A DNA stretch of 64,000 bases from Poronia punctata (Eukaryota > Ascomycota > Sordariomycetes > Xylariales > Xylariaceae), in the NCBI GenBank assembly GCA_022579005.1, contig MU401520.1, positions 62,001 through 126,000 of the forward strand, in the 5' to 3' direction. Of the stretch, positions 10,675-20,277 are shown piece after piece (the first letter of the stretch is position 1; every line of letters starts with the position of its first letter). The notes below the pieces were generated by a model. It did no database searches. It was not told where the DNA came from and saw only the letters and a list, made by a program, of their open reading frames with translations. The position numbers were made by a program, and so were the translations under genes.

Positions 10675-10972
10675 CGGTCCTGGCCCTTCGACCCCTCTCC
10701 CAGCGCTACAGAGCCGCTGGAGTTTCTCGACCCTGTCCCTTGCGCGCTCCTCGGGCCCCGTCGGCTCGTCTCCCGTGTCCGTCGTCGTCGCTCGTGGTGG
10801 TGGTGTTCCCTCTGTCGTTTTCGGCGTGGCCGTTGCCGTTCCTGGCAACAATCCTTCTTCTTCCGCAGAGGTCGAAGGTGCAGAGGAGGAGGGAGAGGAG
10901 GAGGGTGGAGAAGGTGAAGGAGCTGTCCGTGTGGGACGAGCTCGGCTCGTCGAGATTCCTCCTCGCCAGTAG
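9733..10972 (+). CDS. Low-complexity single-pass membrane protein, lineage-specific
   Basis: Exons 9733..9907 and 10023..10972 (115-nt intron, phase 1) give 374 residues. The start is fixed by the in-frame stop at 9721. The N-terminus (residues 8-27, SLIAIIIAPVAGAAASGWII) is a single membrane segment followed at once by a basic patch (RFRAARRRQ), so the rest should face the cytosol. The remainder is disordered: a run of nine prolines, acidic clusters (DDEEEEEDGE), an alternating Gly-Ser run encoded by a GGTTCT-type repeat near 10640-10680, and a Glu/Gly-rich C-terminus. I recognise no enzymatic domain. The layout resembles fungal proteins of unknown function with a short anchor and a long disordered tail. 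Long opposite-strand and other-frame ORFs here are products of the skewed composition. Confidence 0.6.
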
Positions 10973-11412
10973 GTGAGGTTTGTTCTTTGCCCTGGTTTTT
11001 TTCGGTTTTCGGTTTTCGGTTCCTGCTCGCCTGTTTTCGGTTTCTCGGTTCCTGCTCGGCTGGTTTTGTTTTTTCTTCTTCGTTTTTCGGCTCCTGGTCC
11101 CCCTCGCCCCTGGTGGTTTTTCTTCCTGCCTGCCTGCTTGTTTGGGCTGGGCTGGGCTGGGCTGGTTTTCGGTGGTAGTTTTGCGCTGGTTTTTCTGTTT
11201 TCTGTTTTTTTCCGCTGGGTGTGGTGCCGGCCCTGCTGGTGTCCCTGGTTTTGCTGGCGTTGGGTGGTTTTGTCCTGTGCGTGGTGTGGTGTGGTGGCCT
11301 GTCTGGCCCTTTTTAGCTGCCTGGTGAATAAGGCGGCCTGAATAAAAACAACATAGAAAACACCTTGACTGGTGCCTTTACCTTGTGATAATGTCCTTTG
11401 TAAACTGATATT
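10973..11412 (+). other. G/T-rich 3' region with cryptic open frames
   Basis: Directly after the stop codon the plus strand changes from C/G-rich coding sequence to G/T-rich DNA (GGTTTTCGG and GGCTGGGCTGG repeats) until about 11340. Three overlapping frames of 63-122 codons exist only because stop codons are rare in this composition. The translations are Phe/Trp/Cys-rich and not credible proteins. It is probably 3' UTR and flanking DNA. Confidence 0.5.
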
Positions 11413-11602
11413 AACGTCTCTATATGCATGACGTTAATATCCGGATAAATGTCTATAAGGGCATAGAGTAGGCAGCCGGATAACGTCTATATGCGCATAA
11501 TGTTGGTATCTAGATAATGTTTGTGTTGTTATCCGCATCACGTTTGTATGTGCATAGCGTTAATATCCGAATAACGGCTGTATATGCATATTAATATTAA
11601 TC
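11413..11602 (+). repeat. ~34-bp tandem repeat array
   Basis: Units begin at about 11413, 11447, 11482, 11516 (partial), 11539 and 11573. The common pattern is AACGTCT, then TATATGCAT, then ACGTTAATAT, then CCGGAT. Units are 34-35 bp and moderately diverged. The centre (ATATGCAT) is palindromic. Confidence 0.8.
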
Positions 11603-11842
11603 TAAGGGCTAGTCAGAAGACAGGTGCAACAACTTGACATAGCAGCCATAGCTCTATAGACTTTAACAACACAAGCGTTATAGTTTACCCTGATAACATG
11701 TGATCCCGTATTACTATCAACATTTAACTTACACTTACTATATTCATTATGTGTAGGACCGGAAGGTTGCTTGCTATGGCTTTGTTTGTCTCAGAAAGAA
11801 CAACAGGGTTTAAAAAGGAGATCAATATTGATCAAGCCATTC
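11603..11842. other. Intergenic, AT-rich
   Basis: Nothing can be supported here. It links the tandem array to the relic pair. Confidence 0.4.
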
Positions 11843-12363
11843 TCAAAAGGTATATTCTGACATGTACGAGATAATATTGAGGAAGTAATGGCAATAGCCC
11901 TCCTTATACTTACTTGCCAGCTGGATCAATTCCTCTAGCAAGATGTCCGACGCCATGTACGTGCCTAGGGCGCCAAGGGGGTATTCAGGAGAAGAGGCTT
12001 CGAGGTAGTAAGGGCTTGGGTTAACGGCCATGTTACGGATGGGGACAGGCGGTGGAGGTATAACCCAGGGTGTTTTCCAAATGCAAGCGTGCCGAGGCCC
12101 GACACATCGAGTTCTGTCCCTGGGATGTGCACATGAAAAAGAAGGCCATGGGAAGGGCTTCTATCCCCTGACACAATGCAAGCATCAAGATCCCGACAGG
12201 GCTGGAAACTGATGTTGCTTTTCGGTGTATCAACAGCAAGACTTATCTCGTCATGTGGAATAATAAAGTCGATACCGTTGAACTGTGTTTAGATGCAGCA
12301 CAGGTATAATAGACTTCCTGCAGTGTTTCTACTTACGCCGATGATGGATGGTACATCATACAT
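11843..12363 (-). pseudogene. Decayed gene of an uncharacterised fungal family (nucleotidyltransferase-like architecture suspected)
   Basis: On the minus strand, MYDVPSIIG (12363..12337) joins FNGIDFIIPHDEISLAV (from 12282) across a clean 54-nt intron (GTAAGT...CTAAACACAG, 12336..12283), in phase. The frame continues through FQPCRDLDACIVSGDR and FHVHIPGTELDVS, then is lost. A second frame (12031-11843) carries a Tyr/Leu-rich C-terminal-like piece. The pattern of a short 'fDfiip' strand followed by a cysteine-bearing 'GF-PC' region resembles a common but uncharacterised fungal family seen next to repeats. This is recalled resemblance, not a proven match. The preserved intron shows it was once a real gene. 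Confidence 0.4.
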
Positions 12364-12387
12364 GTTGATGAGGAACTCGCCCTTACC

Positions 12388-12702
12388 ATGGTGGACATAC
12401 AAATCGTCTCAGCCATCCACCTGGAAGGCCCAAAGGCTTACGACATATTCACTATCAACCTTAAAGCACCATACCTCGCCCTAGGGTACTAGGAGATATC
12501 GGCTAAGTAATCCACAAGGAAGAGTACTTTTTCCTTTCTCCGTAGACATCTATTCAAGTTCCAAGTCGTCTTCCTCGTCCTCGGGAACCATGTGGCATGA
12601 ACCATGGCACACGACATGGGACGCCGCAAAAGAAGCAATGCTCAGCGCACCTTTGAGCAGCGGATCTCTGAAGAGCGTCAAACATCATCATCACCTTCTT
12701 CT

Positions 12703-12734
<32 letters not shown>

Positions 12735-13366
12735 CTCTTCTTCCTCTTCTTCCTCTTCTTCCTCTTCTTCATTAGGAAAACTCGTCATACTAGATCGCAG
12801 AGTCTACCCTATAGGGAATGAGAAAATTGCCATTCCCGGCTGCACGCTCTTCTTGAAAGTACCCTCCAAATCCGAAGAAGTCGTGAGCTTCCGCGTCGAC
12901 GACCTTTACCTGACAAAGAACTGGACAGTTCAAGATCACAATGTTGCCTTCCAGCGCCATCTGACCTGGTTAAACGAGCAGGTGTCCTTATGACAAGGGA
13001 AGGAAGAAGAAGAAGAAGATTGTCGTCCTGAACGCACTATAGCCCGACTGTAGAGGAGTGCTCGTCAAACCCCCCGGTTCAAGAACGGTGAACTGAATTG
13101 TGGGTTTGTGACAGATCTGAGTAAAAGTGTGGTGTGGTGTGGTGTGGCGGAGTCGGGATGTTGTGCTTTGGGCTTTTGGACACACGCATTATAACTGCGA
13201 TTATGTGGATGAGAGGACGGGGGAGAGAGTGGTTGCTAATCAGCGGGGATACTATCCTGCCCAGTCGCTAGAGTTTGATGAAGGGAAAGTGGTTGAGGTT
13301 GAGGTTGAGGACAAACTTGTCAAATACCCAAGACTTGCAACCTGGGAAGCTGTAGAGAATCGTTGA
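12388..13366 (+). pseudogene. Decayed calcineurin-like metallophosphoesterase
   Basis: Pieces of one metallophosphoesterase occur in order. IQIVSAIHLEGPKAYDIF and KAPYLAL lie at 12396-12484, FKFQVVFLVLGNH (metal-binding GNH) at 12550-12590, and HEPWHTTWDAAKEAML at 12597-12642 in another frame. A Ser-coding CTT tract follows, then LVILDRRVYPI, IAIPGCTLF, VSFRVDDLYL and WTVQDHNVAFQRHLTWL to 12990, then THYSPT (13035-13052) in a shifted frame, and LWAFGHTHYNCDY with ANQRGYY to the TGA at 13366. The first GD metal-binding motif is lost (LGY then stop), and at least four frameshifts or stops separate the blocks. The active form of this family is a single-domain phosphoesterase of about 300 residues, common in fungi. 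Confidence 0.85.
12695..12770 (+). repeat. (CTT)n/(TTCCTC)n tract inside the phosphoesterase relic
   Basis: About 76 bases of CTT units grade into a TTCCTCTTC repeat, encoding poly-Ser in one frame and poly-Leu or poly-Lys (minus strand) in others. It interrupts the region before the conserved LVILD block. Confidence 0.9.
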
Positions 13367-14023
13367 TTTTATGCAAAGACCAAAAACCAAAACTCAACCT
13401 AACCTACCTTTATAAACAGAATACTTTTAATGTAAATCGGGGTTGTGTATTTCTCTGATTAAATCGCCAAGTCAACACATCATTGGCTAGGAAACGATGC
13501 TGTAACTTGCCACTTGACCTGAAAACCTAACCCCTAATCTACGTGGATGGGGAGGGCAGCTGTCAGACAAAATAAAAGTATCACACAAAGAACACCTAAG
13601 CATAGGAGTGCCAAGTAGATGTTAGATCCGTTTGTGAACAAGAGGTGAACAATCAATCACAACACCTCTGCACTCATAAACACAAACACAGCCTGTCTGC
13701 CGGAACCCTTGAATTACGAGTATGTCTACATGTAGTTAGACCATTCTGGGACCTCGGTAAAGGCAACACCTGCCTGATCATGCCAAGTTATGCATATACT
13801 AGATGATTTTACTACACACTGTCTTGGCATAACAGCTTCAAATCCTACAGATCTGGTCAATCTGAACCAACAAACCAGCTTCGAGTGCTTCCGCCCAGAC
13901 AACGGGGAAACTCCATCGCATATTTCTCACATAGATCCAATAATAGGCTTTGAGATGCACAAGGGGCCCCCAAGCTACCCTCACCAATCGTCATTCTAGA
14001 GCCAGGCAGTTCAACTTCCCGTC
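13367..14023. other. Intergenic, probable P450 promoter
   Basis: Short frames at 13790-14000 show no homology that I recognise. The segment precedes the P450 start and should contain its promoter. Confidence 0.5.
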
Positions 14024-16120
14024 ATGGACCGTCCCTCCCCGCCTTCGGCCGGGCTCTCGGCTCTGCGGATACTCATCGGAACGGTTCGTGCTTAACTCAT
14101 ACCTATCCCACCCAGTCTTACTCAGTCAATCCTATCAATCAATTCTCCTGTTCAACAACATATATCCTCTCTTTCATCCATCTTACCCAACTCATCATCC
14201 GTCCATGTTGACTAATTACCCAACCACCCATTTCCCCAGGCCGTTGCATATGTCCTGTATCGGGCCTTGTACAACGTCTATTTCCACCCGCTCCGGACAT
14301 ATCCCGGCCCGCGGCTTCGCGCAGCTAGCCGTCTCCCTTATACGATCTCATTGTTCCGGGGAGACGCCACTCATAGGAATAAAGCCCTTCATGACAAATA
14401 TGGCCAGGTTGTCCGCATAGCTCCCGATACATTGTCGTATACGGCGGGACAAGCATGGAATGGTCAGTTTTACATACATACATACATACATACCTACCTT
14501 ACTCTTGTGGGATTCATGCAAGCTAATTAAAATATGGCCGCGTCATCTACCTAGACGTGTATGCACTACGACAGTCGAATGAAAGCGGCAGCGGGAATCT
14601 TCCCAAAGATCCCAAAATCTACGTCAACATGCCCGGTTCCGTTATAAATATCGTAAGTAAGAACCCCTTCTATATGTACATATATATATATCCTCACGCT
14701 ATACTAATCTGTTGAGGACAACAGTCCACAGCCGATGACGTGGACCACCGACGAATGCGTCGACTCCAAGCCCACGCCTTTTCCGAGAAAGCAATCCTCC
14801 TCCAGGAACCATACCTGGTAGAATTCACCCAGAAATTCATCACATGTCTCCGAAACGAGGCCGCGGCTCCCCAAAGAGACGGCGTCGTCGATCTCGTCAA
14901 ATGGGTCAATTTCCTAACTACGGACATCATCGGGGACTTATCTTTCGGCGAGACATTCGGCGGTCTGGATACGCATGAGTTACATAGTTGGCTTAGTACC
15001 ATGTTCACGGCAGTCAAAGCGTTCACGTTCATCAGAGAAGTTCTCAGACTTCCTGCGCCGTTGATTAAAGCCGCTTTGAAATGTATCCCCAAGAAGATGG
15101 AGGAGAAGAGGACGAATGCTGTGGCGTTTGGGGCCGAGGCTGCGAAGAGGAGGATGGCGAGGACGAGCGATAAGCCGGATTTCATGTCGTATATGTTGAG
15201 ACATAATGAGCAAGATGGGAAAGGGTGAGTTATGATTCATTCGTATAACCTAACCTAGGTAGGCTTTTTGGTTGCACATATACGAGTACTAACCTGTCCA
15301 CGTCTACCAGAATGTCCAAGGCCGAACTGGAAATGGCAGCTACCGTCTTCATCATTGCCGGGAGCGAGACGAGTAAGTCGCCTTAACCCACTCACTCCTT
15401 TCCCCCCCCCCTTTTTTTTTCTTTCCCTGCTTTCTAACCCATCCCCCTTTATAGCCGCGACCATGATCTCGGGAACCATGTATCTCCTCCTTCGCAACCC
15501 CAAAATATTATCCCAATTAACAACCTCCATCCGCACCGACTTCCCCCGGGAATCGGAAATGACCAACCAGAAACTCCAACAACACGAACATCTCAACTGC
15601 GTCTTGAAAGAAGGTCTCCGTCTCTACCCCCCTGCCCCGGACTCTTTATTCCGCACGACCAAAGACAAGAGCGTCGTAGTGGCCGGAAAGGTCGTCCCGC
15701 CGCAGACGAGCATAACAGTTAATCTGTGGGCTTCTGGACGCGATCCGGCCAATTATCACCGACCTCTCGAATTCATCCCGGAGCGCTGGATGAAGGATGC
15801 GCCGGAAGAGTTTTCCGTCGATGATCAGGCTGCTTTTAGACCGTTTAGTGCCGGGCCGCGAGATTGTATTGGGAAGAAGTAAGTGAAAAATTAACATCGA
15901 TCCACATCCCAACTTTGTATGCACGTGTGTACTGATTGAGATGTCTAGTCTGGCTTGGGCCGAGATGCGCTTGATCTTGTCGCATTTGGTCTGGAACTTT
16001 GATTTCCTGGGTCTTGAGAAGGATAGCGAAAACTGGATCGAGAACCAGAAGATTTATAGTCTGTGGGAAAAGTCGCCGTTGAATGTCAAGATTGCTCCGC
16101 GGAAACCCATAGAATCATAA
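14024..16120 (+). CDS. Cytochrome P450 monooxygenase (CYP65/TRI11-like)
   Basis: Seven exons (14024..14083, 14240..14462, 14555..14652, 14725..15224, 15311..15372, 15455..15878, 15949..16120) give 512 residues with every junction in phase. An N-terminal hydrophobic segment spans exons 1-2 (to about residue 35) and anchors the protein in the ER membrane. It is followed by YFHPLRTYPGP. Diagnostic motifs are helix-C region DHRRMRRLQAHAFSEKA, the oxygen-binding AGSET (310-314), ExxR as EGLR (367-370), FIPERW and the heme loop FSAGPRDCIG with ligand Cys452. The style is that of fungal CYP65 enzymes, which hydroxylate secondary metabolites or xenobiotics. The substrate is unknown, and no biosynthetic core gene is adjacent. 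All catalytic motifs are intact, unlike the two relics just upstream. Confidence 0.92.
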
Positions 16121-17142
16121 GAATATGATATGAGGGTGGTAGACAGAGAGAGAGTTGTAAGGGCTAAAGGGGGTTTGGCTGTATATGGTCTGAAGAGGTT
16201 GCAGTCAGCAGTCATCAGTCATTTCAACTTTGTCAATGGTACACCCAATCGATGTATCCCTAATGTATGGGCACTACCTCTTGTTCTGTTATTAGGCATG
16301 TCCGGTCTATCAGCCGGCCGCATCTTGATAGTGCACTATTTCTCCCCACGACGATTCGGAGGTAGTCACACTGACCGAACCCCGCCACGTCACATGACCA
16401 TACCTTCTTTACATCTTGCCCCTATTCTACAATCGTAGATTGACGTTTGTGAAGTTAACATTCATCAATAAGTGCAACCTTTGGTTGTCGCCGGGATCGT
16501 CCGGAATGAGGAATTCCCTAGCCTTACCTAACTAACCGTGAAAGCAAAACACCATTGATGATATATCCGTCTTTAAAATGAGCTCCCGGACCATCTCCTT
16601 AAGGATGGTTGAGATGGGTTGACTTGTACTTTCCCGGTCCAGAGTGAAAGCAGCCATATCAACCGGACATCAATCCGGACAACTTTGTATACCCGGCGAT
16701 GGTTTAAACTAGATCAAGGATGCGGAAGTTGTAGTTGAGGTAAGCAATCAACGGATTTCAAAGCCTCCAGAGAAGATAATGGAAGCATGAAGATAAAGGG
16801 TCGATGTTTTTTGTCATGGTGAAGATATGACACCTAACAACACAAACCCCCCAGCTCGGCATTTTTGTAAAGATCGCGCAGAGGTTAACACCGGTAGACG
16901 TATCATGCAACAAGACTAACCTCTTTTTTCAAATCCATCTATCACATCCTCGTCTCTCTTATCTACCATGACACGCAGAAAAATTCAAATCTAGGAGTAA
17001 GCAATCCAAAGGAAGAAGAGAAGAAAAAAAAACCAGTCCGCCGGAAGTGACGTAATACCTGCTAGAAACGATGCTTGGCCAAAAGTGTACCGCCCTATCT
17101 CGGTAGATTTCGCTGCCGAGATGAACTTTATACTTTCATCTG

Positions 17143-17155
17143 TGACGTGACGTGA
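17143..17155 (+). promoter_or_regulatory. Overlapping TGACGTGACGTGA: CRE/bZIP-like sites
   Basis: Two overlapping TGACGT half-sites match the core bound by ATF/CREB-type bZIP factors. A further TGACGT lies near 17047. No flanking gene is close enough to name a target, so a regulatory role is only a possibility. Confidence 0.25.
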
Positions 17156-17347
17156 CTTTCCTTATTTTATTCATCGTGAAATTTCATTCCGCTGTCGTTG
17201 TCGGACGAGGGGGGAAACTTGCAAGAAACTTGCAGGCGAAGCGCGTTGCTACCCCCAAACCTGTATACATTCTTGTCCGTGGCGGCTAGATGGATGGACA
17301 AAAAACTCTTGATTTGCAAGCAACTAAGCTTATCACAAGTGAAGCCA

Positions 17348-17350
<3 letters not shown>

Positions 17351-17383
<33 letters not shown>

Positions 17384-17389
17384 AATGGG
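17351..17389 (+). repeat. (TC)n microsatellite
   Basis: About 19 TC units without interruption. Confidence 0.95.
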
Positions 17390-17688
17390 AAGGTTAATCG
17401 GCCCTATAAACTTAAACTCAACATATCTTATCAGATCTCGTAGATTGTTTCTTTCGTTTGGGGTCGATACTTTTGCCCTTTGCTCAGAGATAATGTAGCA
17501 GGGGGCAACCGATTTCGCAGAGGTGAGTTTACGGCAGGTGGTAGTACGGTAACTAGTACCTTACCTCCCAACCCAATGGCAAGGGGTAAGTCAAGCTGAG
17601 AAGCTGCAAGGTCTCCGACCGAAAGGGGAAAAACCCTCGGCAATTGTGCAGCGGAAAGCCCAACGTTTCATGATATTTCCCTCGTGGG

Positions 17689-17716
17689 TTGCTTGCTTGC
17701 TTGCTTGCTTGCTTGC
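17689..17716 (+). repeat. (TTGC)7 microsatellite
   Basis: Seven perfect tetranucleotide units. Confidence 0.95.
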
Positions 17717-19078
17717 TGCATGACGGTCCTGGTTCGTTCGTTTCCTCGCTTGTGCAACAATGTCTTGGTGCTTCCCACACCTACACGTACGTGTACACGT
17801 ACACGTTATGAGCTTCAAGAAGGCCGCAAACATTATACTCGAACATCAAAACAAACGGTATAGTGTGGAAAAAAAAAGAAAAATCCGCCTCTGGCTTCTC
17901 GCTTAGGTAGATATATGCCGCAAGTTCCGAATCCTCTGGGCGATTTTCACTTTGAGATCCCAATCCTAGACTAGATAAAAGCTGGGGTAAATAAGAAAGG
18001 ATTCCAAAGTAAAGATGAAGAATGCATCCATCTTTCAATAACGGTTAGATAGATTCGCGTACTACACAGAAAACTTCCAATCCTACAAACATGTACGTCA
18101 TTGGAGAATATCCATTTACTCGTATCCCCCCCAAACAAAAAAGGACGGAACGAATCCGCCCCCCCCCCCCCCCAACATTCCACATCCACATCCTCTTTAC
18201 CGAGCCCCCAAACACCATTCCCCACACGGCAGGTGAGCGCCACCTAAAAGCTTAAATGGATGTAGCTTCCGTATGAACAACCAATGCATAACCTACCTCC
18301 AAACAAGAAAAAGATTGAAGCAAGCCCCTTGTAAGAGGAAGGAACGAAAACTTTCTTAAACGCCTTCCAGAAGTGGAACTCGCCACATACGCCCTATACG
18401 GATACTGGCGATGATGATCTCTCTCAACGTCTAGGGTAGGTACCCATGCAAAACATGCTTTTTCATATGCATGGGGGTTTTTCAGCTGGACTATCAAGTT
18501 CTACGTGGTATGACGACTGACTAGGTATTCGCAAAGCAGTTGTGTCTAACTAATCTATCTATCTATCTAATCCAGCAATGCCGTTGGGGTTACATTCTCC
18601 GGCGGGTACCGGTACGGTTACCGTGCAGCAAAGGCTCCATTGTTGATGTGATGATGATGGGCATTATCTATCTACACGTACGTACAAGCCAAACAGCAGG
18701 CATCAAACTAGGGCATAGATAGGTATCTCGCGCTTCGGTATACCTTACACTTGCCGACCTCCTAGGTTAGCGTGTTAGTCTGCATATCATGGAGCGCGGA
18801 ACGTTGTTGTTGTTGCGTGTTTCTTTGGATTCAGGTGAAGTGATCGTCGTATCAACTTACCTAGATCTTGGCGGCCGGAACATACCTACCTCACATCGAC
18901 GATCATGCCTACGGACGACGGGCTGAAGAAAAGAAGAGAAAGAACGAGTATAAAGATCAGCAACTCCCCTCGAACGATCAACATCTTTTGGTTCCAGAAA
19001 AACCAGACTTTTCCTGGTATATCAAACCAAAAGTCAATCCCAAACCCACAAGCCCCATCAAAACAAAAACAAAAAACC

Positions 19079-19857
19079 ATGAAGTATCTCGTTCCCCTTT
19101 TGGGCTTCGCCCACGGCGCCCTGGCCCAGGTTCAAGGCTTCGATATCTCGAGCTACCAGCCCAGCGTGGACTTTGCCGGTGCTTATGCTGATGGCGCCCG
19201 ATTCGTCATCATCAAGGTAAGAAAAATACTACAATCCAAGCCCATAACCATAACCATAACCAAAAACCCCCCGCCCCCCCATTGGATTAGATGGATGATG
19301 GACTAGGTAACCTAACCTGCTCTAACACAAAATAATTATAGGCCACCGAAGGAACTGGCTACATTGACCCCACCTTCAGCGACCACTACGTAGGCGCGAC
19401 CAACGCCGGCCTGCTCCGCGGCGGTTACCACTACGCCCACTTGGACTCGACCTCGGGCGCTACCCAGGCCCAGTACTTCCTCGCCAACGGCGGTGGCTGG
19501 TCCGGCGACGGAATCACCCTGCCCGGCATGCTTGATCTCGAGGGTGACTGCGTGCTCTCGGCCGCCGACGCCGTCGCCTGGATCAAGGACTTCAGCGACA
19601 CCTACCACGCCAGCACGGGCGTCTACCCCCTGCTGTACACCAACCCTTCGTGGTGGGCCTCTTGCACCGGCGACTCCAGCGCCTTCATCGACACCAACCC
19701 CCTCGTCCTCGCCCACTACGCCGACGCCGCCGGCACCCCCCCTGGTGGCTGGCCCTTCTACTCCTTCTGGCAGTACAACGATGCCTACCCCTACGGTGGC
19801 GACTCCGAGGTCTGGAACGGTGATATGGACGGTCTTCTCCGCCTTGCTTCGGGCTAA
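19079..19857 (+). CDS. Secreted GH25 lysozyme (N,O-diacetylmuramidase, Chalaropsis type)
   Basis: Exons 19079..19216 and 19342..19857 (125-nt intron, phase 0) give 217 residues. The signal peptide is residues 1-16, cut after AHGALA. The mature chain opens with GFDISSYQ (Asp22). ATEGTGYIDPTF and GGYHYAH follow, then MLDLEG with Asp111 and catalytic Glu113. Cys116 and Cys154 are placed for the single disulfide of Chalaropsis lysozyme. FWQYND near the C-terminus is also typical. The enzyme cleaves the beta-1,4 bond between N-acetylmuramic acid and N-acetylglucosamine, including in 6-O-acetylated peptidoglycan, so it is probably aimed at bacteria. Its GC-rich, strongly biased codon use suggests high expression. 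An in-frame ATG at 18905 could add 58 basic residues, but the signal peptide argues for 19079. Confidence 0.93.
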
Positions 19858-20277
19858 GCGTCTTAAATAACCAAAAAAAACTTTATATGGTGAAGCTTCT
19901 GGATCGGCAGTCGTGGTTCAGGTAGAGGGGGGTTACCTTGATCTACCTGAGTGTCAATCATGGCCATGACTTGAGGTCCTGAACGGGAAATGTTATGTAA
20001 GCGAGAAGAACAAGCTATACTAGGTACCTATACATCAAAATCATAATTCAAATCGTATAATTATATTAGTCATTTGTGCCGTACATACTCCGCATTGCTC
20101 CATTATTTAAAAACCGCGGACGCCCTCATAAACACCCCCGAGATACTTTTTTTAATGCAGCCCCAAACCGATCAAATGCATAGACCCGATGCGCCCGATC
20201 CCTGTTCGTACAGTGTGTGTAGATGGTTGGTAGACAAAAGGAATATGTGTCGAATGTTTTCAGTGTTATAATACAAA
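19858..20277. other. 3' intergenic between convergent lysozyme and MIP1 genes
   Basis: The 3' UTRs of both genes should lie here. The sequence is AT-rich and I see nothing else. Confidence 0.6.

Larger units (their letters stand above)
16121..19078. other. Long intergenic region with microsatellites, no gene recognised
   Basis: About 3 kb without a credible coding region. Frames are under 110 codons and lack signatures. It holds a TC microsatellite, a TTGC repeat, a 15-base C run at 18159-18173, a palindromic ACGTGTACACGT cluster at 17783-17806, and tandem TGACGT sites. An upstream ATG at 18905 is in frame with the lysozyme gene. Confidence 0.55.

Noticed and set aside
10043..10976. Several long overlapping frames on both strands in 10.0-11.3 kb as separate genes
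   Set aside because: Only the frame that joins exon 9733..9907 in phase is supported. The others arise from the extreme C- then G/T-rich composition, and their products are low-complexity.
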